This document shows, in pieces, positions 1 through 7,406 of a stretch of 17,890 nucleotides of DNA. The position numbers and the translations under genes were made by a program. The stretch comes from Embleya sp040605455 (lineage in GTDB: Bacteria > Actinomycetota > Actinomycetes > Streptomycetales > Streptomycetaceae), in assembly GCF_040605455.1 (NCBI RefSeq), contig NZ_JBEXCV010000167.1, positions 1 to 17,890 on the forward strand, in the 5' to 3' direction. Position 1 is the first letter of the stretch. Each line of letters begins with the position of its first letter. The notes under the pieces are model-generated. The model saw nothing but the letters and a program-made list of their open reading frames with translations, had not been told where the DNA came from and did not search any database.

Positions 1-286
1 CGTGCGAGGTCCGCCGCATCCAGAAGATCATCCAGGTCACCAGCAGCACCGCGACGATCGACAGCGAACCGCCGAACAATTCCTGCTGCTTGAAGGTCAT
101 TTCGGCGGAGGTCAGTTCGAGGGTCGCTTCGAGTGCGACGCTCAGTGCCACCGCGGCGGCCACCCCGACCCACACGGCGGGCAGCGCGTCCCGGCGCTCG
201 CTCTTGACGAGATAGGCGATCAGGATGCTGACCACGAGAGCCGCTTCCAGGCCCTCGCGCAGACCTATCAGGTAGTTGGCGAACAC
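1..286 (-). CDS. FTR1-family high-affinity iron permease, N-terminal part (cut by window edge)
   Basis: This is the first 95 residues of a membrane permease read leftwards from a GTG at 286-284; the rest lies outside the window. The peptide begins FANYLIGLREGLEAALVVSI. REGLEA is the signature of the first membrane helix of FTR1/EfeU iron permeases, where the RExxE glutamate takes part in iron transport. A second hydrophobic helix (AVWVGVAAAVALSVAL) and a third (LFGGSLSIVAVLLVTWMIFWM) follow with the spacing expected of the family. In bacteria such genes often sit with efeO and efeB, which would lie off the left edge, so efeU is possible but unproven. The start was chosen because the family begins a few residues before REGLE and a GGGG stretch precedes the GTG by about 6 bases. 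An iron box 38 bases upstream supports iron-repressed expression. Confidence 0.9.
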   Translation of the reverse strand, partial: MFANYLIGLREGLEAALVVSILIAYLVKSERRDALPAVWVGVAAAVALSVALEATLELTSAEMTFKQQELFGGSLSIVAVLLVTWMIFWMRRTSH

Positions 287-323
287 AGGTGACCCCGCTC
301 AGCGATTCGAACAAGTCTCGGAT

Positions 324-342
324 TTAGGCGAGCCTCACCAAA
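324..342 (-). promoter_or_regulatory. Iron box (IdeR/DmdR-type operator) upstream of the iron permease
   Basis: The plus strand reads TTAGGCGAGCCTCACCAAA. It matches the actinobacterial iron box TTAGGTTAGSCTAACCTAA at 15 of 19 positions, and its two halves are imperfect inverted repeats. It lies about 38 bases upstream of the permease GTG, where Fe(II)-loaded IdeR/DmdR1 would block transcription. The position in front of an iron-uptake gene makes a chance match unlikely. Binding is inferred, not shown. Confidence 0.8.
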
Positions 343-377
343 GCACTCGTCCGGACGGGTCGTCAACATGGCGTGCG

Positions 378-575
378 TCATGCCCGAATGCGGCGGACCG
401 GCGCGATTCGCCTTCTCGCCGGTGCGGTCTCGGGGTCGGTGTCCGGACAGGCGTCGACCAGGACGGTAAGGCCGAAGTCCGGATCGTTGGCCTGGCACAG
501 GGTGTAGAGCACCACACCGCTGGTGGCGATGCCGACGAGGACAAGGTTGTCGATGTCGCGAGCCCGCAGTACCAC
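378..575 (-). pseudogene. Remnant of an isochorismatase-family cysteine hydrolase
   Basis: About 45 residues, from VVLRARDIDNLVLVGIATSG through VVLYTLCQANDPDFGLTVLVDACPDTDPE, closely resemble the C-terminal core of isochorismatase-like hydrolases. The GIATSGVV segment holds the oxyanion-loop cis-peptide and the nucleophile position, which is serine here; family members usually have Cys or, in some subgroups, Ser. The sequence loses the family pattern on both sides. Upstream in the same frame there is no recognisable N-terminal half with its catalytic Asp and Lys. Downstream, after DPE, the frame turns into an Arg/Pro-rich tail, whereas a neighbouring frame reads GMTHAMLTT, similar to the usual family ending. 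I read this as a gene broken by frameshifts. Which family members were ancestral cannot be told. Confidence 0.6.
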
Positions 576-819
576 TCGACACGAGCCGCACTGGGAGGCG
601 AGAGCAAGTCTGGAGGAACGGTCGAGCCGCGGTGTGGCGTTCGCAACCTTGCGGCGATCGGGAGTAGTTCGACTTCGGGATTCGGGGCGATGAAGGTCGC
701 CGATGGCGGCTCGCGAAGTGCCCGTCCGGCAAGCCGAGCGTCGGCGTTGTTATGGATATGTCGCACATTCGTGATCATTTGGCAGCAATGCGGGACTGCT
801 GGGCGGGCAGCGGGTCGGC

Positions 820-1023
820 ATGACGCAGCACGATGCATCCCGAGAGTCGGGTGCCGACGAATTGGCCGCCCTGGTGTGGCAGGCCCGACGGTGGAGCGAG
901 TCGGCGCCGGATCCGGCGGCCGAGCGGCCGTTGGTCGACGGGGTCAAGCACTCCTTCCGCGCCCGGCTGCGTCGCCTGGTGGCCAACCGCCCCGAACCGG
1001 ACCCGCCACGCGCCGATTCCTGA
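820..1023 (+). CDS. Small hypothetical protein (67 aa)
   Basis: This is an ATG-started ORF encoding MTQHDASRESGADELAALVW and ending in an Arg/Pro-rich tail. Third codon positions are strongly G/C and the middle (ADELAALVWQARRWSESAPD) looks like an amphipathic helix, so it may be a real small cytoplasmic protein. No family is recognised. The ribosome binding site is weak (GCGGG close to the ATG). Two small hairpins follow the stop, consistent with a transcript end. A chance ORF in GC-rich DNA cannot be excluded. Confidence 0.45.
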   Translation: MTQHDASRESGADELAALVWQARRWSESAPDPAAERPLVDGVKHSFRARLRRLVANRPEPDPPRADS

Positions 1024-1037
1024 ACGATGCGATGCGC

Positions 1038-1093
1038 GACCGGGCATCGAACCGGTCTGTGCGACCGGCGCACCGACCGGTCTGTGCGGTCGG
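1038..1093 (+). terminator. Paired hairpins with a 13-bp direct repeat
   Basis: ACCGGTCTGTGCG occurs at 1051-1063 and again at 1076-1088. The first copy forms the right arm of a 6-bp hairpin (GACCGG/CCGGTC, 1038-1057). The second forms part of a 7-bp hairpin (CCGACCG/CGGTCGG, 1073-1093). They sit 15-70 bases after the small ORF and could end its transcript, but there is no T-tract. Confidence 0.4.
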
Positions 1094-1213
1094 CGGGCGC
1101 GGGTATTGTCGGTCGTCTTGACGAATCGCACCCATCGCCTCCCGGGGCACTGGCTTCGTATGCCGCCGCCCGGTGCCGGTGAGGGTGCCGAGGGCGACGG
1201 ATGGAGTCGGTTC

Positions 1214-1753
1214 ATGAGTGGCGACCAGGTGTCATTGCGGCCGGTGGCGGAAGCGGACATATCCCTTCTCGAACGGTTCCTGACCGATCCCGAGGCGGTC
1301 GGACCGTTCGCCTGGTACGGCTGGTCGGATCCGGGCGGTTGGCGTCGCCAGTGGGCGGAGAACGGCCTACTCGGCGACGACCGGGGGCTGTTGCTGGTGG
1401 TCCGCGGCACGGACGTGCCGGGCTTCGTGGCCTGGCGCAAGATCGCCACCTCGCGCACCGCCTACTGCTGGAACGTCGGGATCAACCTGTTTCCCGAGGC
1501 GCGCGGTCAGGGGATCGGCACCCGAGCCCAACTCCTGCTGGTGCGCTACCTGTTCGCACACACCCAGGTGGCCCGGATCGAGGCCGGTACCGAGCTGGAC
1601 AACCTCGCCGAGCAACGCGCCCTGGAAAAGGTCGGCTTCACCCGCGAGGGCGTGGCGCGTGCCTACACCTTCCGCGACGGTCGATGGCGCGACGTGGTGT
1701 TCTACAGCGTGCTGCGCGAGGAGCTCGCGCCGCCGGCCGACGACTCGGTGTAG
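1214..1753 (+). CDS. GNAT-family N-acetyltransferase (RimJ/RimL-like)
   Basis: This 179-residue protein is the usual length for a single GNAT domain, which transfers an acetyl group from acetyl-CoA to an amine. It opens with VSLRPVAEADISLLERFLTD, the typical first strand and helix of RimJ/RimL-type members. The acetyl-CoA pyrophosphate loop is visible as PEARGQGIGTRAQ (RGQGIG at residues 97-102). It is followed by the conserved ARIEAGTELDNLAEQRALEKVGFTREG segment and a C-terminal strand FRDGRWRDVVFYSVLREE. The ATG at 1214 was chosen because GGATGGAG lies about 9 bases upstream and the fold begins immediately after it; the open frame extends further upstream without homology. The substrate could be a protein N-terminus, an antibiotic or a small amine, and cannot be read from sequence. 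It stands alone, with a hairpin after its stop. Confidence 0.88.
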   Translation: MSGDQVSLRPVAEADISLLERFLTDPEAVGPFAWYGWSDPGGWRRQWAENGLLGDDRGLLLVVRGTDVPGFVAWRKIATSRTAYCWNVGINLFPEARGQGIGTRAQLLLVRYLFAHTQVARIEAGTELDNLAEQRALEKVGFTREGVARAYTFRDGRWRDVVFYSVLREELAPPADDSV

Positions 1754-1763
1754 CGCGGTCCAC

Positions 1764-1778
1764 CCGGGTCGCACCCGG
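1764..1778 (+). terminator. Short hairpin after the acetyltransferase gene
   Basis: CCGGGT and ACCCGG pair around a 3-base loop, 11 bases after the stop codon. It is GC-only with no T-tract, so it is a weak terminator candidate. Confidence 0.4.
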
Positions 1779-2086
1779 CCCGCGCGCCGCCCGTCTACCG
1801 GCCGGCCCCGGCCCGCGCTTGGTGGGATGGCACCGAAAGCGGGGTCGTCCTTGGTTCGTGCCCACGAAGTCCACCACGTTCGCGCCCGGCTAGCGTCTGG
1901 GCAGCGCCGCGAAAGACTTCGACACCACCGACGAGCGCCGACACCCTTCGTCGCGGCCACCCCGCGCCACGGGAGGGTCGGTTTCGGCGTTGATCGAAGA
2001 CTCGCCGCCCCGGTTCTCACCGGGCGTTCCCGGTACCGGACGACCGGGGCGGCGACCGGGACGGGCCGACCAGGATGGAGAAAGCC
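1779..2086 (+). promoter_or_regulatory. Intergenic region and probable promoter of the fused hydrolase gene
   Basis: There is no gene here. A TAGCGT -10-like hexamer at 1891-1896, without a convincing -35, would give a leader of nearly 190 bases. The last part is very G/C-rich. AGGATGGAG at 2072-2080 is the ribosome binding site of the next gene. It decides the start: ATG 2087 is 6 bases after GGAG, whereas the in-frame ATG at 2075 overlaps the site itself. Confidence 0.35.
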
Positions 2087-5000
2087 ATGACACGACGTCT
2101 GCGTCTGGACGACCTGAACGCGATCGCGCTGCCGGAGCAGCCGGCGATCTCCCCCGACGGCACTCGGGTGCTCTACACCCTGGTCCGCGTCGACCCGGAT
2201 GCGGACCGCAACGTACGCACCCTGTGGCAGGTCGCCACCTCGGGCGGCGAGCCGGAACAGCTCACCGAAGGTCCCTCGGACAGCACACCCGTGTGGTCGC
2301 CGGACGGCAGCCGAGTGGTGTTCCTGCGCGCGGCCGACGGCCCGCCGCAACTGTGGGAGCTGCCGCTCGACGGCGCCGAGCCGCGCCGGCTGACCCGACT
2401 GCCGATGGGCGCCGGCCAACCGGTGTGGAGCCCCGACGGTACCCGCCTGGCCTTCGGCGCCGTGGTCGACATCCACGCCGTCGCGGGCGAGGACGACTCC
2501 GCGCGGGCCGCCCGGGCGAAGGCGCCGATGGTCATCGAAGCGCTGGACTACCAGGCGGACGGCGTGGGCCTGCTGGGCACCCTGCGCAAGCACGTGCATG
2601 TGCTGGACCTGGCCTCCGGCGACGTCACCCGGATCACCGAGGGCGACTGGCACGCGAGCGATCCGACCTGGTCGCCGGACGGACGCCGACTCGCCTACGC
2701 CGCGGGCCTGGGCCCCAACGCGGACCTGACCCTGCAATCCGCGGCGTACGTCCGCGACGTGTCCACCCCCGGCGCACCGGCGGTACGCGTCGGCGCCGCG
2801 GACGGCATGGCCGGCTGGGTCGGCTGGACGCCCGACGGCGAATCCCTGCTGGTGCTGGGCGCCGAGCACACCCGGACCGGGCACACCCGACTGCTGCGCG
2901 TGCCGCTCGCCGGCGGCCCCACCGAGGACCTCGTCGGGGCCCTGGACCGCAATCTGATGCCGGGCGGCGCCGGCTACCCGGGCGCGTTGCCGCAGGCCAC
3001 GCCCGAGGGCCGCGAATTGCTGTTCTGCCTTCGCGAGGCCGGCAACACCCACCTGTACGCGCTCGACCTCGCAAACGGCGCCACCCGCCTGGTGCTCGGC
3101 GGTACCGGCCGCGTCGTCTCCGGCGTCTCCGTGCCCACGACCCCCGGCGCCGTCGCGATCGTGCTGTCCACTCCCTCGTCGTACGCCGAAATCGCCGTGG
3201 TGGACCCGGCCGACGGCACCGAGCGGGTGCTCACCGCGCACGGCGCGCAGTCCCTGCCGGACGTCGAGCTGTACACCCTGGTCGACCGCCACTTCACCCT
3301 CGCCGACGGCACTGTCGTGCACGGTCGGCTGCTGCGCGACCCGAAGACGACCGGCCCCTCGCCGGTGCTGATGGACATCCACGGCGGCCCGCACAACGCG
3401 TGGAGCGGCGCGGCCGACCCGGTGCACCTCTACCACCAGGTGCTGGTCGAGCGCGGCTGGACCATCCTGCTGCTCAACCCCCGGGCCAGCGACGGCTACG
3501 GCGAGGACTTCTTCGCCGCCACCGTCGGCGCGTGGGGCGAGATGGACACCCCGGACTTCCTGGAGCCGTTGGACGAACTGGTCGCCGAGGGCATCGCCGA
3601 TCCGCAGCGCCTGGCCGTCTCCGGCTACAGCTACGGCGGCTTCATGACGTGCTACCTCACCAGCCGTGACCAGCGCTTCGCGGCGGCCGTGGCGGGCGGC
3701 GTGGTCAGCGACCTGAACAGCATGGCCGGCACCTCGGACCTCGGCTCCTACATGTCCCGGGCCGAGTTCGGCGGCACCCCGTGGGACGACCCCGAGCTGT
3801 ACGCGCGACTGAGTCCGTTCGCCAAGGTGGGCGACGTCGGCACGCCCACACTGATCGTGCAGGGCGGCGCCGACGTGCGGTGTCCGCTGGGCCAGGCCCA
3901 GCAGTGGTTCGCCGCGCTGCGCGAACGGCACGTGCCCACCCGACTGGTGCTCTACCCCGAGGGTTCGCACCTGTTCATCCTCTCGGGCCCGCCCTCGCAC
4001 CGACTGGACTGGAACCGCCGGATCGTCGACTGGGTCGAGCAGTACGCCGGTTCCACCGGCCGCACCCGGCCGGCCCGACTGGACGCCGCGCACTGGCAGC
4101 GCCGGCTGTCCACGCTGGCCGAGCGCCACCGGATCCCTGGGGCGACCCTGGGCATTCTGCGCCTGGACGAGCACGCGTCGGACGACCTGGTCGAGGCCGC
4201 ATACGGCGTGCTCAACCTGAACACCGGGGTCCCGGTGACCACGGACTCGGTGTTCCAGATCGGTTCGATCAGCAAGGTGTGGACCACGACGCTGGTCATG
4301 CAACTGGTCGAGGACGGTCTGCTGGACCTGGACCAGCCGCTGAGCGAGGTGCTGCCCGAACTGCGGCTGTCCGACCCGGAACTCGCCAAGCAGATCACCA
4401 TGCGCCACCTGCTCACCCACACGAGTGGCATCGAGGGCGACCGGTTCATCGACACCGGGCGCGGCGACGACTGTCTGGCCAAGTACGTGGCGACACTCGC
4501 CGACGCGACGCAGGTGTTCCCGCCCGGCGGTGCCTGGTCGTACTGCAACTCCGGCTTCTCGCTGGCCGGACGGGTGATCGAACACCTCACCGGCAAGACC
4601 TGGGACCAGGTGTTGCGCGAACGACTGAGCGCGCCGCTGGGCCTGGAGCACACCGTCACACTGCCCGAGGAGGCGCTGCTGCTGCGCGCGGCGGTCGGCC
4701 ACCTGTCCGAGGACGGCGGCGCGCCGCAGGTCGCGCCGGTGTGGATGTTGCCCCGCTCGGCCGGACCCGCCGGTCTGATCGGTTCCACCTCGGCGGAGCT
4801 GTTGCGGTTCGCCCGACTGCACCTGGCCGACGGAGCGGCCGCCGACGGGACCCGGCTCCTGGGCGCCGAGCATGCCCTCGCGATGCGCGAGAAGCAGGTC
4901 GACGTGACCGACCTCTCTGTCAGCGGCGCATCCTGGGGCCTGGGCTGGCACCGCTACGAGTGGGACGCCCGCGAGGTGTTCGGCCACGACGGCGGCACCA

Positions 5001-5458
5001 TCGGGCAGTACGCGTTCCTCCGGACCCTGCCCGAACTCGGCTTTGCGGTCGCCCTGTTGACCAACGGCGGGGACGCGCCGGAATTGTACGAGGAGCTGTT
5101 CCGGGAGATCTTCGCCGAGGTCGCGCAGGTCGCCCTGCCGGAGCCCTTCGCCCCGCCGGCCGAAGCCCCGGCCGTGGACCCCGAGCGCTACGTCGGCGTG
5201 TACGAACGCGCCATGCAGCGCACCGAGGTGCTCGCGACGCCCGAGGGCGGCTTGGCGCTGCGGATCGAGTTGACCGGGGAACTCGCGGAGACTCTGCCCG
5301 ACGCCGTGCTGGAAATGCCGTTGGTCCCGGTGGCCGAGGACCTGTTCGCGATCCGGTTGCCGGGATCGACGCTGTGGCGCGAGACGACCTTCGGCACCTT
5401 CGCGACGGGCGAGCGTTACCTGTTCGTCAATGGCCAGGTCACGCCGCGGGTGAACTGA
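2087..5458 (+). CDS. Fusion of S9 prolyl-oligopeptidase-type peptidase and class-C beta-lactamase-type serine hydrolase
   Basis: This single 1123-residue protein contains two complete hydrolases. Residues 1 to about 340 form a beta-propeller with PD40/TolB-like repeats (WSPDG at roughly 69, 112 and 196, plus related ISPDG and WTPDG). Residues about 390-655 are the S9 alpha/beta-hydrolase: oxyanion motif HGGP at 432, nucleophile Ser515 in GYSYGG, Asp596 in GGADVRCP and His628 in EGSHLF. From about 665 a beta-lactamase/D-aminopeptidase-type domain follows: S727-I-S-K730, Y819-C-N821, and H967-D-G-G in the place of the KTG motif. A C-terminal lipocalin-like segment (DPERYVGVYERAM onward) closes it, as in many family members. 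No signal peptide is present, so it is probably cytoplasmic, although beta-lactamase-type hydrolases are usually exported. The S9 half should cleave short peptides; the second half could be an esterase, D-peptidase or amidase. No frameshift or stop separates the halves. Confidence 0.92.
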   Translation: MTRRLRLDDLNAIALPEQPAISPDGTRVLYTLVRVDPDADRNVRTLWQVATSGGEPEQLTEGPSDSTPVWSPDGSRVVFLRAADGPPQLWELPLDGAEPRRLTRLPMGAGQPVWSPDGTRLAFGAVVDIHAVAGEDDSARAARAKAPMVIEALDYQADGVGLLGTLRKHVHVLDLASGDVTRITEGDWHASDPTWSPDGRRLAYAAGLGPNADLTLQSAAYVRDVSTPGAPAVRVGAADGMAGWVGWTPDGESLLVLGAEHTRTGHTRLLRVPLAGGPTEDLVGALDRNLMPGGAGYPGALPQATPEGRELLFCLREAGNTHLYALDLANGATRLVLGGTGRVVSGVSVPTTPGAVAIVLSTPSSYAEIAVVDPADGTERVLTAHGAQSLPDVELYTLVDRHFTLADGTVVHGRLLRDPKTTGPSPVLMDIHGGPHNAWSGAADPVHLYHQVLVERGWTILLLNPRASDGYGEDFFAATVGAWGEMDTPDFLEPLDELVAEGIADPQRLAVSGYSYGGFMTCYLTSRDQRFAAAVAGGVVSDLNSMAGTSDLGSYMSRAEFGGTPWDDPELYARLSPFAKVGDVGTPTLIVQGGADVRCPLGQAQQWFAALRERHVPTRLVLYPEGSHLFILSGPPSHRLDWNRRIVDWVEQYAGSTGRTRPARLDAAHWQRRLSTLAERHRIPGATLGILRLDEHASDDLVEAAYGVLNLNTGVPVTTDSVFQIGSISKVWTTTLVMQLVEDGLLDLDQPLSEVLPELRLSDPELAKQITMRHLLTHTSGIEGDRFIDTGRGDDCLAKYVATLADATQVFPPGGAWSYCNSGFSLAGRVIEHLTGKTWDQVLRERLSAPLGLEHTVTLPEEALLLRAAVGHLSEDGGAPQVAPVWMLPRSAGPAGLIGSTSAELLRFARLHLADGAAADGTRLLGAEHALAMREKQVDVTDLSVSGASWGLGWHRYEWDAREVFGHDGGTIGQYAFLRTLPELGFAVALLTNGGDAPELYEELFREIFAEVAQVALPEPFAPPAEAPAVDPERYVGVYERAMQRTEVLATPEGGLALRIELTGELAETLPDAVLEMPLVPVAEDLFAIRLPGSTLWRETTFGTFATGERYLFVNGQVTPRVN

Positions 5459-5473
5459 CACTCTCCCGTACAC

Positions 5474-5496
5474 CCCGCCTCCGTCGCGGAGGCGGG
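5474..5496 (+). terminator. Terminator hairpin 1 after the fused hydrolase gene
   Basis: A perfect 10-bp GC-rich stem (CCCGCCTCCG/CGGAGGCGGG) with a 3-base loop starts 16 bases after the stop codon. There is no T-tract, as is common in actinomycete terminators. Confidence 0.75.
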
Positions 5497-5532
5497 CCCG
5501 ATCACCGCGTTCCCCCCGTGACGCGGTGCCGG

Positions 5533-5573
5533 CCGGTCCCTCGTCTCGACCCCCGTGCGAGACGGGGGACCGG
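5533..5573 (+). terminator. Terminator hairpin 2, long stem
   Basis: A 16-bp stem with one T-G wobble (arms 5533-5548 and 5558-5573) encloses a 9-base loop and is followed by TCTTCTC. It is the strongest hairpin in the window and backs up the one 37 bases upstream, so read-through from the hydrolase gene into the M20 gene is unlikely. Confidence 0.8.
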
Positions 5574-5751
5574 TCTTCTCGCGGTGCGACGCCTTCGCGC
5601 TGCGCCGGTCGCCCGCCCCGGGTGACCACCCTGGTCGATGCACGCGGCGCGCGGGCTCGGGCGGTGCTCAGGCCGCGTTCGAGTCGGCGCAGGCCGGGAC
5701 CGGCGACCCGGCGTCGTCGCGCGCGTCCCGGATGAGCACCGGGTCACCTCC

Positions 5752-5836
5752 GGTTCGAACCTTCACCCGATCGGCTTCACCACGCGGTGCGGCCGGTCGG
5801 GTGAAGGCGTGTGTTGTCGCGCGGCGGATCATCCGC
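5752..5836 (+). promoter_or_regulatory. Palindrome cluster in the leader of the M20/YfcC unit
   Basis: Three inverted repeats lie within 85 bases. GGTTCGAACC (5752-5761) is a perfect 10-bp palindrome. CCTTCACCCGA (5760-5770) is matched perfectly by TCGGGTGAAGG (5797-5807), with a smaller CACC/GGTG pair inside its loop. GCGGATCATCCGC (5824-5836) is a palindrome around one central base. Together they could be repressor sites or an RNA structure controlling the dipeptidase gene that starts about 80 bases later. The rest of the 5574-5913 gap holds no gene I can support. Confidence 0.5.
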
Positions 5837-5913
5837 TATCAACCGTTTCGGGGCAACATGGGCCGCGCGATGCGATCGGCGTACCGTACCCGGCGCGGTG
5901 AGGGAGCATGGCG

Positions 5914-7263
5914 ATGGATGAGCTGACCACGCGGGTCGACGGCATGCTCGACGGCCTCTGCGAGGACCTGCGGCGGCTCACCCGGATCCCCTCGATCGCC
6001 TTTCCCGGCTACCCACCCGAGCCGGTGCAACAGGCCCACGACGTGGTGGTCGAGCTGTTGCGCGAGGCCGGTGTGCAGGACGTCGCCGCGCTGCGGCTGC
6101 CGGACACCGCGCCGGTGATCACCGGCCACATCCCGCCGCCGCACCCGGATGCGCCGACCGTGCTGCTGTACGGGCACTACGACGTGCAGCCCGCCGGCGA
6201 CGAGTCGTTGTGGACGACGCGGCCGTTCGAGCCGACCGACGTCGACGGTGCGATCCACGGGCGCGGGGCGGCCGACGACAAGTCGAACCTGATCGTGCAC
6301 CTGGGCGCGCTGCGTGCCTTCGACGGACGGCCCCCGGTGGGGATCCGGGTCGTGTTCGAGGGGCAGGAGGAGTACGGCAGCGAGTTCGACGACTACCCGC
6401 AGGAGCATCCGGACGAGTTCGCGTGCGACGCGATGGTGATCGCCGACATGGGCAACATTCGTCCCGGTACCGGCACGCTGACGGTGGCGCTGCGCGGGGT
6501 GGTCGAGGCCATCGTCGAGGTACACACCCTCGAAGAGGCCAAGCACAGCGGCAACTTCGGCGGCGCGGCACCCGACGCGCTGTTGGTGCTGCTGCACGCC
6601 TTGGCCGCGCTGCACGACGCGAACGGTGACGTCGCCGTGCCGGGTCTGCGCCGCGAGCAGTGGTCGGGCGGCGGCTGGAACGAGGAGGAGTTCCGCCGGC
6701 TGGCCGGGATCCGCGAGGGCATGCCGCTGATCGGTACCGGAAACCTGGGCTCGCGCCTGTGGTCGGGGCCGGCGATCACGGTCACCGGACTGGACGCTCC
6801 CTCGGTCGACAAGGCCGCGTCCGCCGTGGTGCCGTCCGCTCGGGCGAAGCTGAACATGCGCTGCCACCCGGCCCAGGACCCGGTGCAGGCGCAGCGTCTG
6901 CTGATCGAATTCCTGGTCGGGTTGCGGCCGTTCGGGGTGCCGCTGCGGGTGACTCAGGCCGGCGCTCCGGGGTCCGGGTTCGCGGCGGCCACGGACGGGG
7001 TGGCCTATCGGGCCGCGCACGAGGCGCTGCGCACGGCGTGGGGCGCGGAGCCGGTACACGCGGCCGCGGGCGGATCGATTCCCTTGGTCAACAGCCTCGC
7101 GGCGGCCCAACCGAACGCGGAGATCCTGCTGTTCGGGGCGCAGGACAGCATGTGCAACCTGCATGGGCCCAACGAGCGGGTGTTGGTGAGCGAACTGCGC
7201 GACGCGGTGGTGGCGGAGGCCGCGTTCTTCGCGGCGTACGCGGACCGTTTCGGGCGCGATTAG
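5914..7263 (+). CDS. M20-family metallodipeptidase
   Basis: This 449-residue cytoplasmic zinc-type peptidase hydrolyses dipeptides or related small amides. All expected ligands are visible: His88 and Asp90 in GHYDVQP, bridging Asp121 in GRGAADDK, general base Glu152 and metal ligand Glu153 in EGQEEYGS, Asp178 in IADMGN, and His417 in CNLHGPNE near the C-terminus. The middle segment about 190-320 carries the lid/dimerisation domain (RGVVEAIVEVHTLEEAKHSGNFGG). It belongs to the CNDP/DapE-like dipeptidase branch, whose members act on substrates such as carnosine or Cys-Gly. GGAG at 5903-5906 is 7 bases before the ATG at 5914 but only 1 base before the in-frame ATG at 5908, so 5914 is preferred. 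A carrier gene follows 143 bases downstream on the same strand and probably supplies substrate or exports product. Confidence 0.93.
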   Translation: MDELTTRVDGMLDGLCEDLRRLTRIPSIAFPGYPPEPVQQAHDVVVELLREAGVQDVAALRLPDTAPVITGHIPPPHPDAPTVLLYGHYDVQPAGDESLWTTRPFEPTDVDGAIHGRGAADDKSNLIVHLGALRAFDGRPPVGIRVVFEGQEEYGSEFDDYPQEHPDEFACDAMVIADMGNIRPGTGTLTVALRGVVEAIVEVHTLEEAKHSGNFGGAAPDALLVLLHALAALHDANGDVAVPGLRREQWSGGGWNEEEFRRLAGIREGMPLIGTGNLGSRLWSGPAITVTGLDAPSVDKAASAVVPSARAKLNMRCHPAQDPVQAQRLLIEFLVGLRPFGVPLRVTQAGAPGSGFAAATDGVAYRAAHEALRTAWGAEPVHAAAGGSIPLVNSLAAAQPNAEILLFGAQDSMCNLHGPNERVLVSELRDAVVAEAAFFAAYADRFGRD

Positions 7264-7277
7264 CGTCTTCGCCGAAC

Positions 7278-7294
7278 CTCGTGCCAGGCACGAG
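7278..7294 (+). repeat. Inverted repeat between the dipeptidase and carrier genes
   Basis: CTCGTGCC and GGCACGAG are perfectly inverted around one base, 14 bases after the dipeptidase stop. As RNA it gives a 7-bp stem with a 3-base loop. It may be a partial terminator lowering carrier expression, or an operator for a separate carrier promoter. Confidence 0.5.
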
Positions 7295-7406
7295 CGTTCG
7301 CTGCGGGATCGGCGGGTGCCGCGGATGTCCGTCGACGCGGGCCGTGCGCGAGCCGGCGGCCCGCCCACCTACCCCGAATTCATCAGTCAGCCGCAAGGAG
7401 CAGCGC

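Noticed and set aside
276..1121. Plus-strand open frame of 281 codons across the left region
   Set aside because: It runs antisense to the permease start, iron box and isochorismatase remnant, and its translation shows no domain.
1118..1123. TTGACG as a -35 element for the acetyltransferase gene
   Set aside because: No -10-like hexamer lies 16-19 bases downstream.
1367..5629. Very long open frame on the minus strand opposite the acetyltransferase and the fused hydrolase genes (1420 codons)
   Set aside because: It is a shadow frame caused by G/C-rich codons. The protein is low-complexity Gly/Arg/Gln/His-rich with no recognisable domain, while the plus strand has full catalytic motifs.
5745..5790. 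GGTTCGAACC followed by a CCA, resembling a tRNA T-arm and 3' end
   Set aside because: The five bases on either side of TTCGAAC are not complementary, so no T-stem forms, and there is no acceptor or anticodon arm at the right distance on either strand.
5502..5901. Small open frames on both strands in the gap before the dipeptidase gene
   Set aside because: They cross the long terminator stem and the inverted repeats, have no ribosome sites, and give Arg/Pro/Ala-rich translations without homology.
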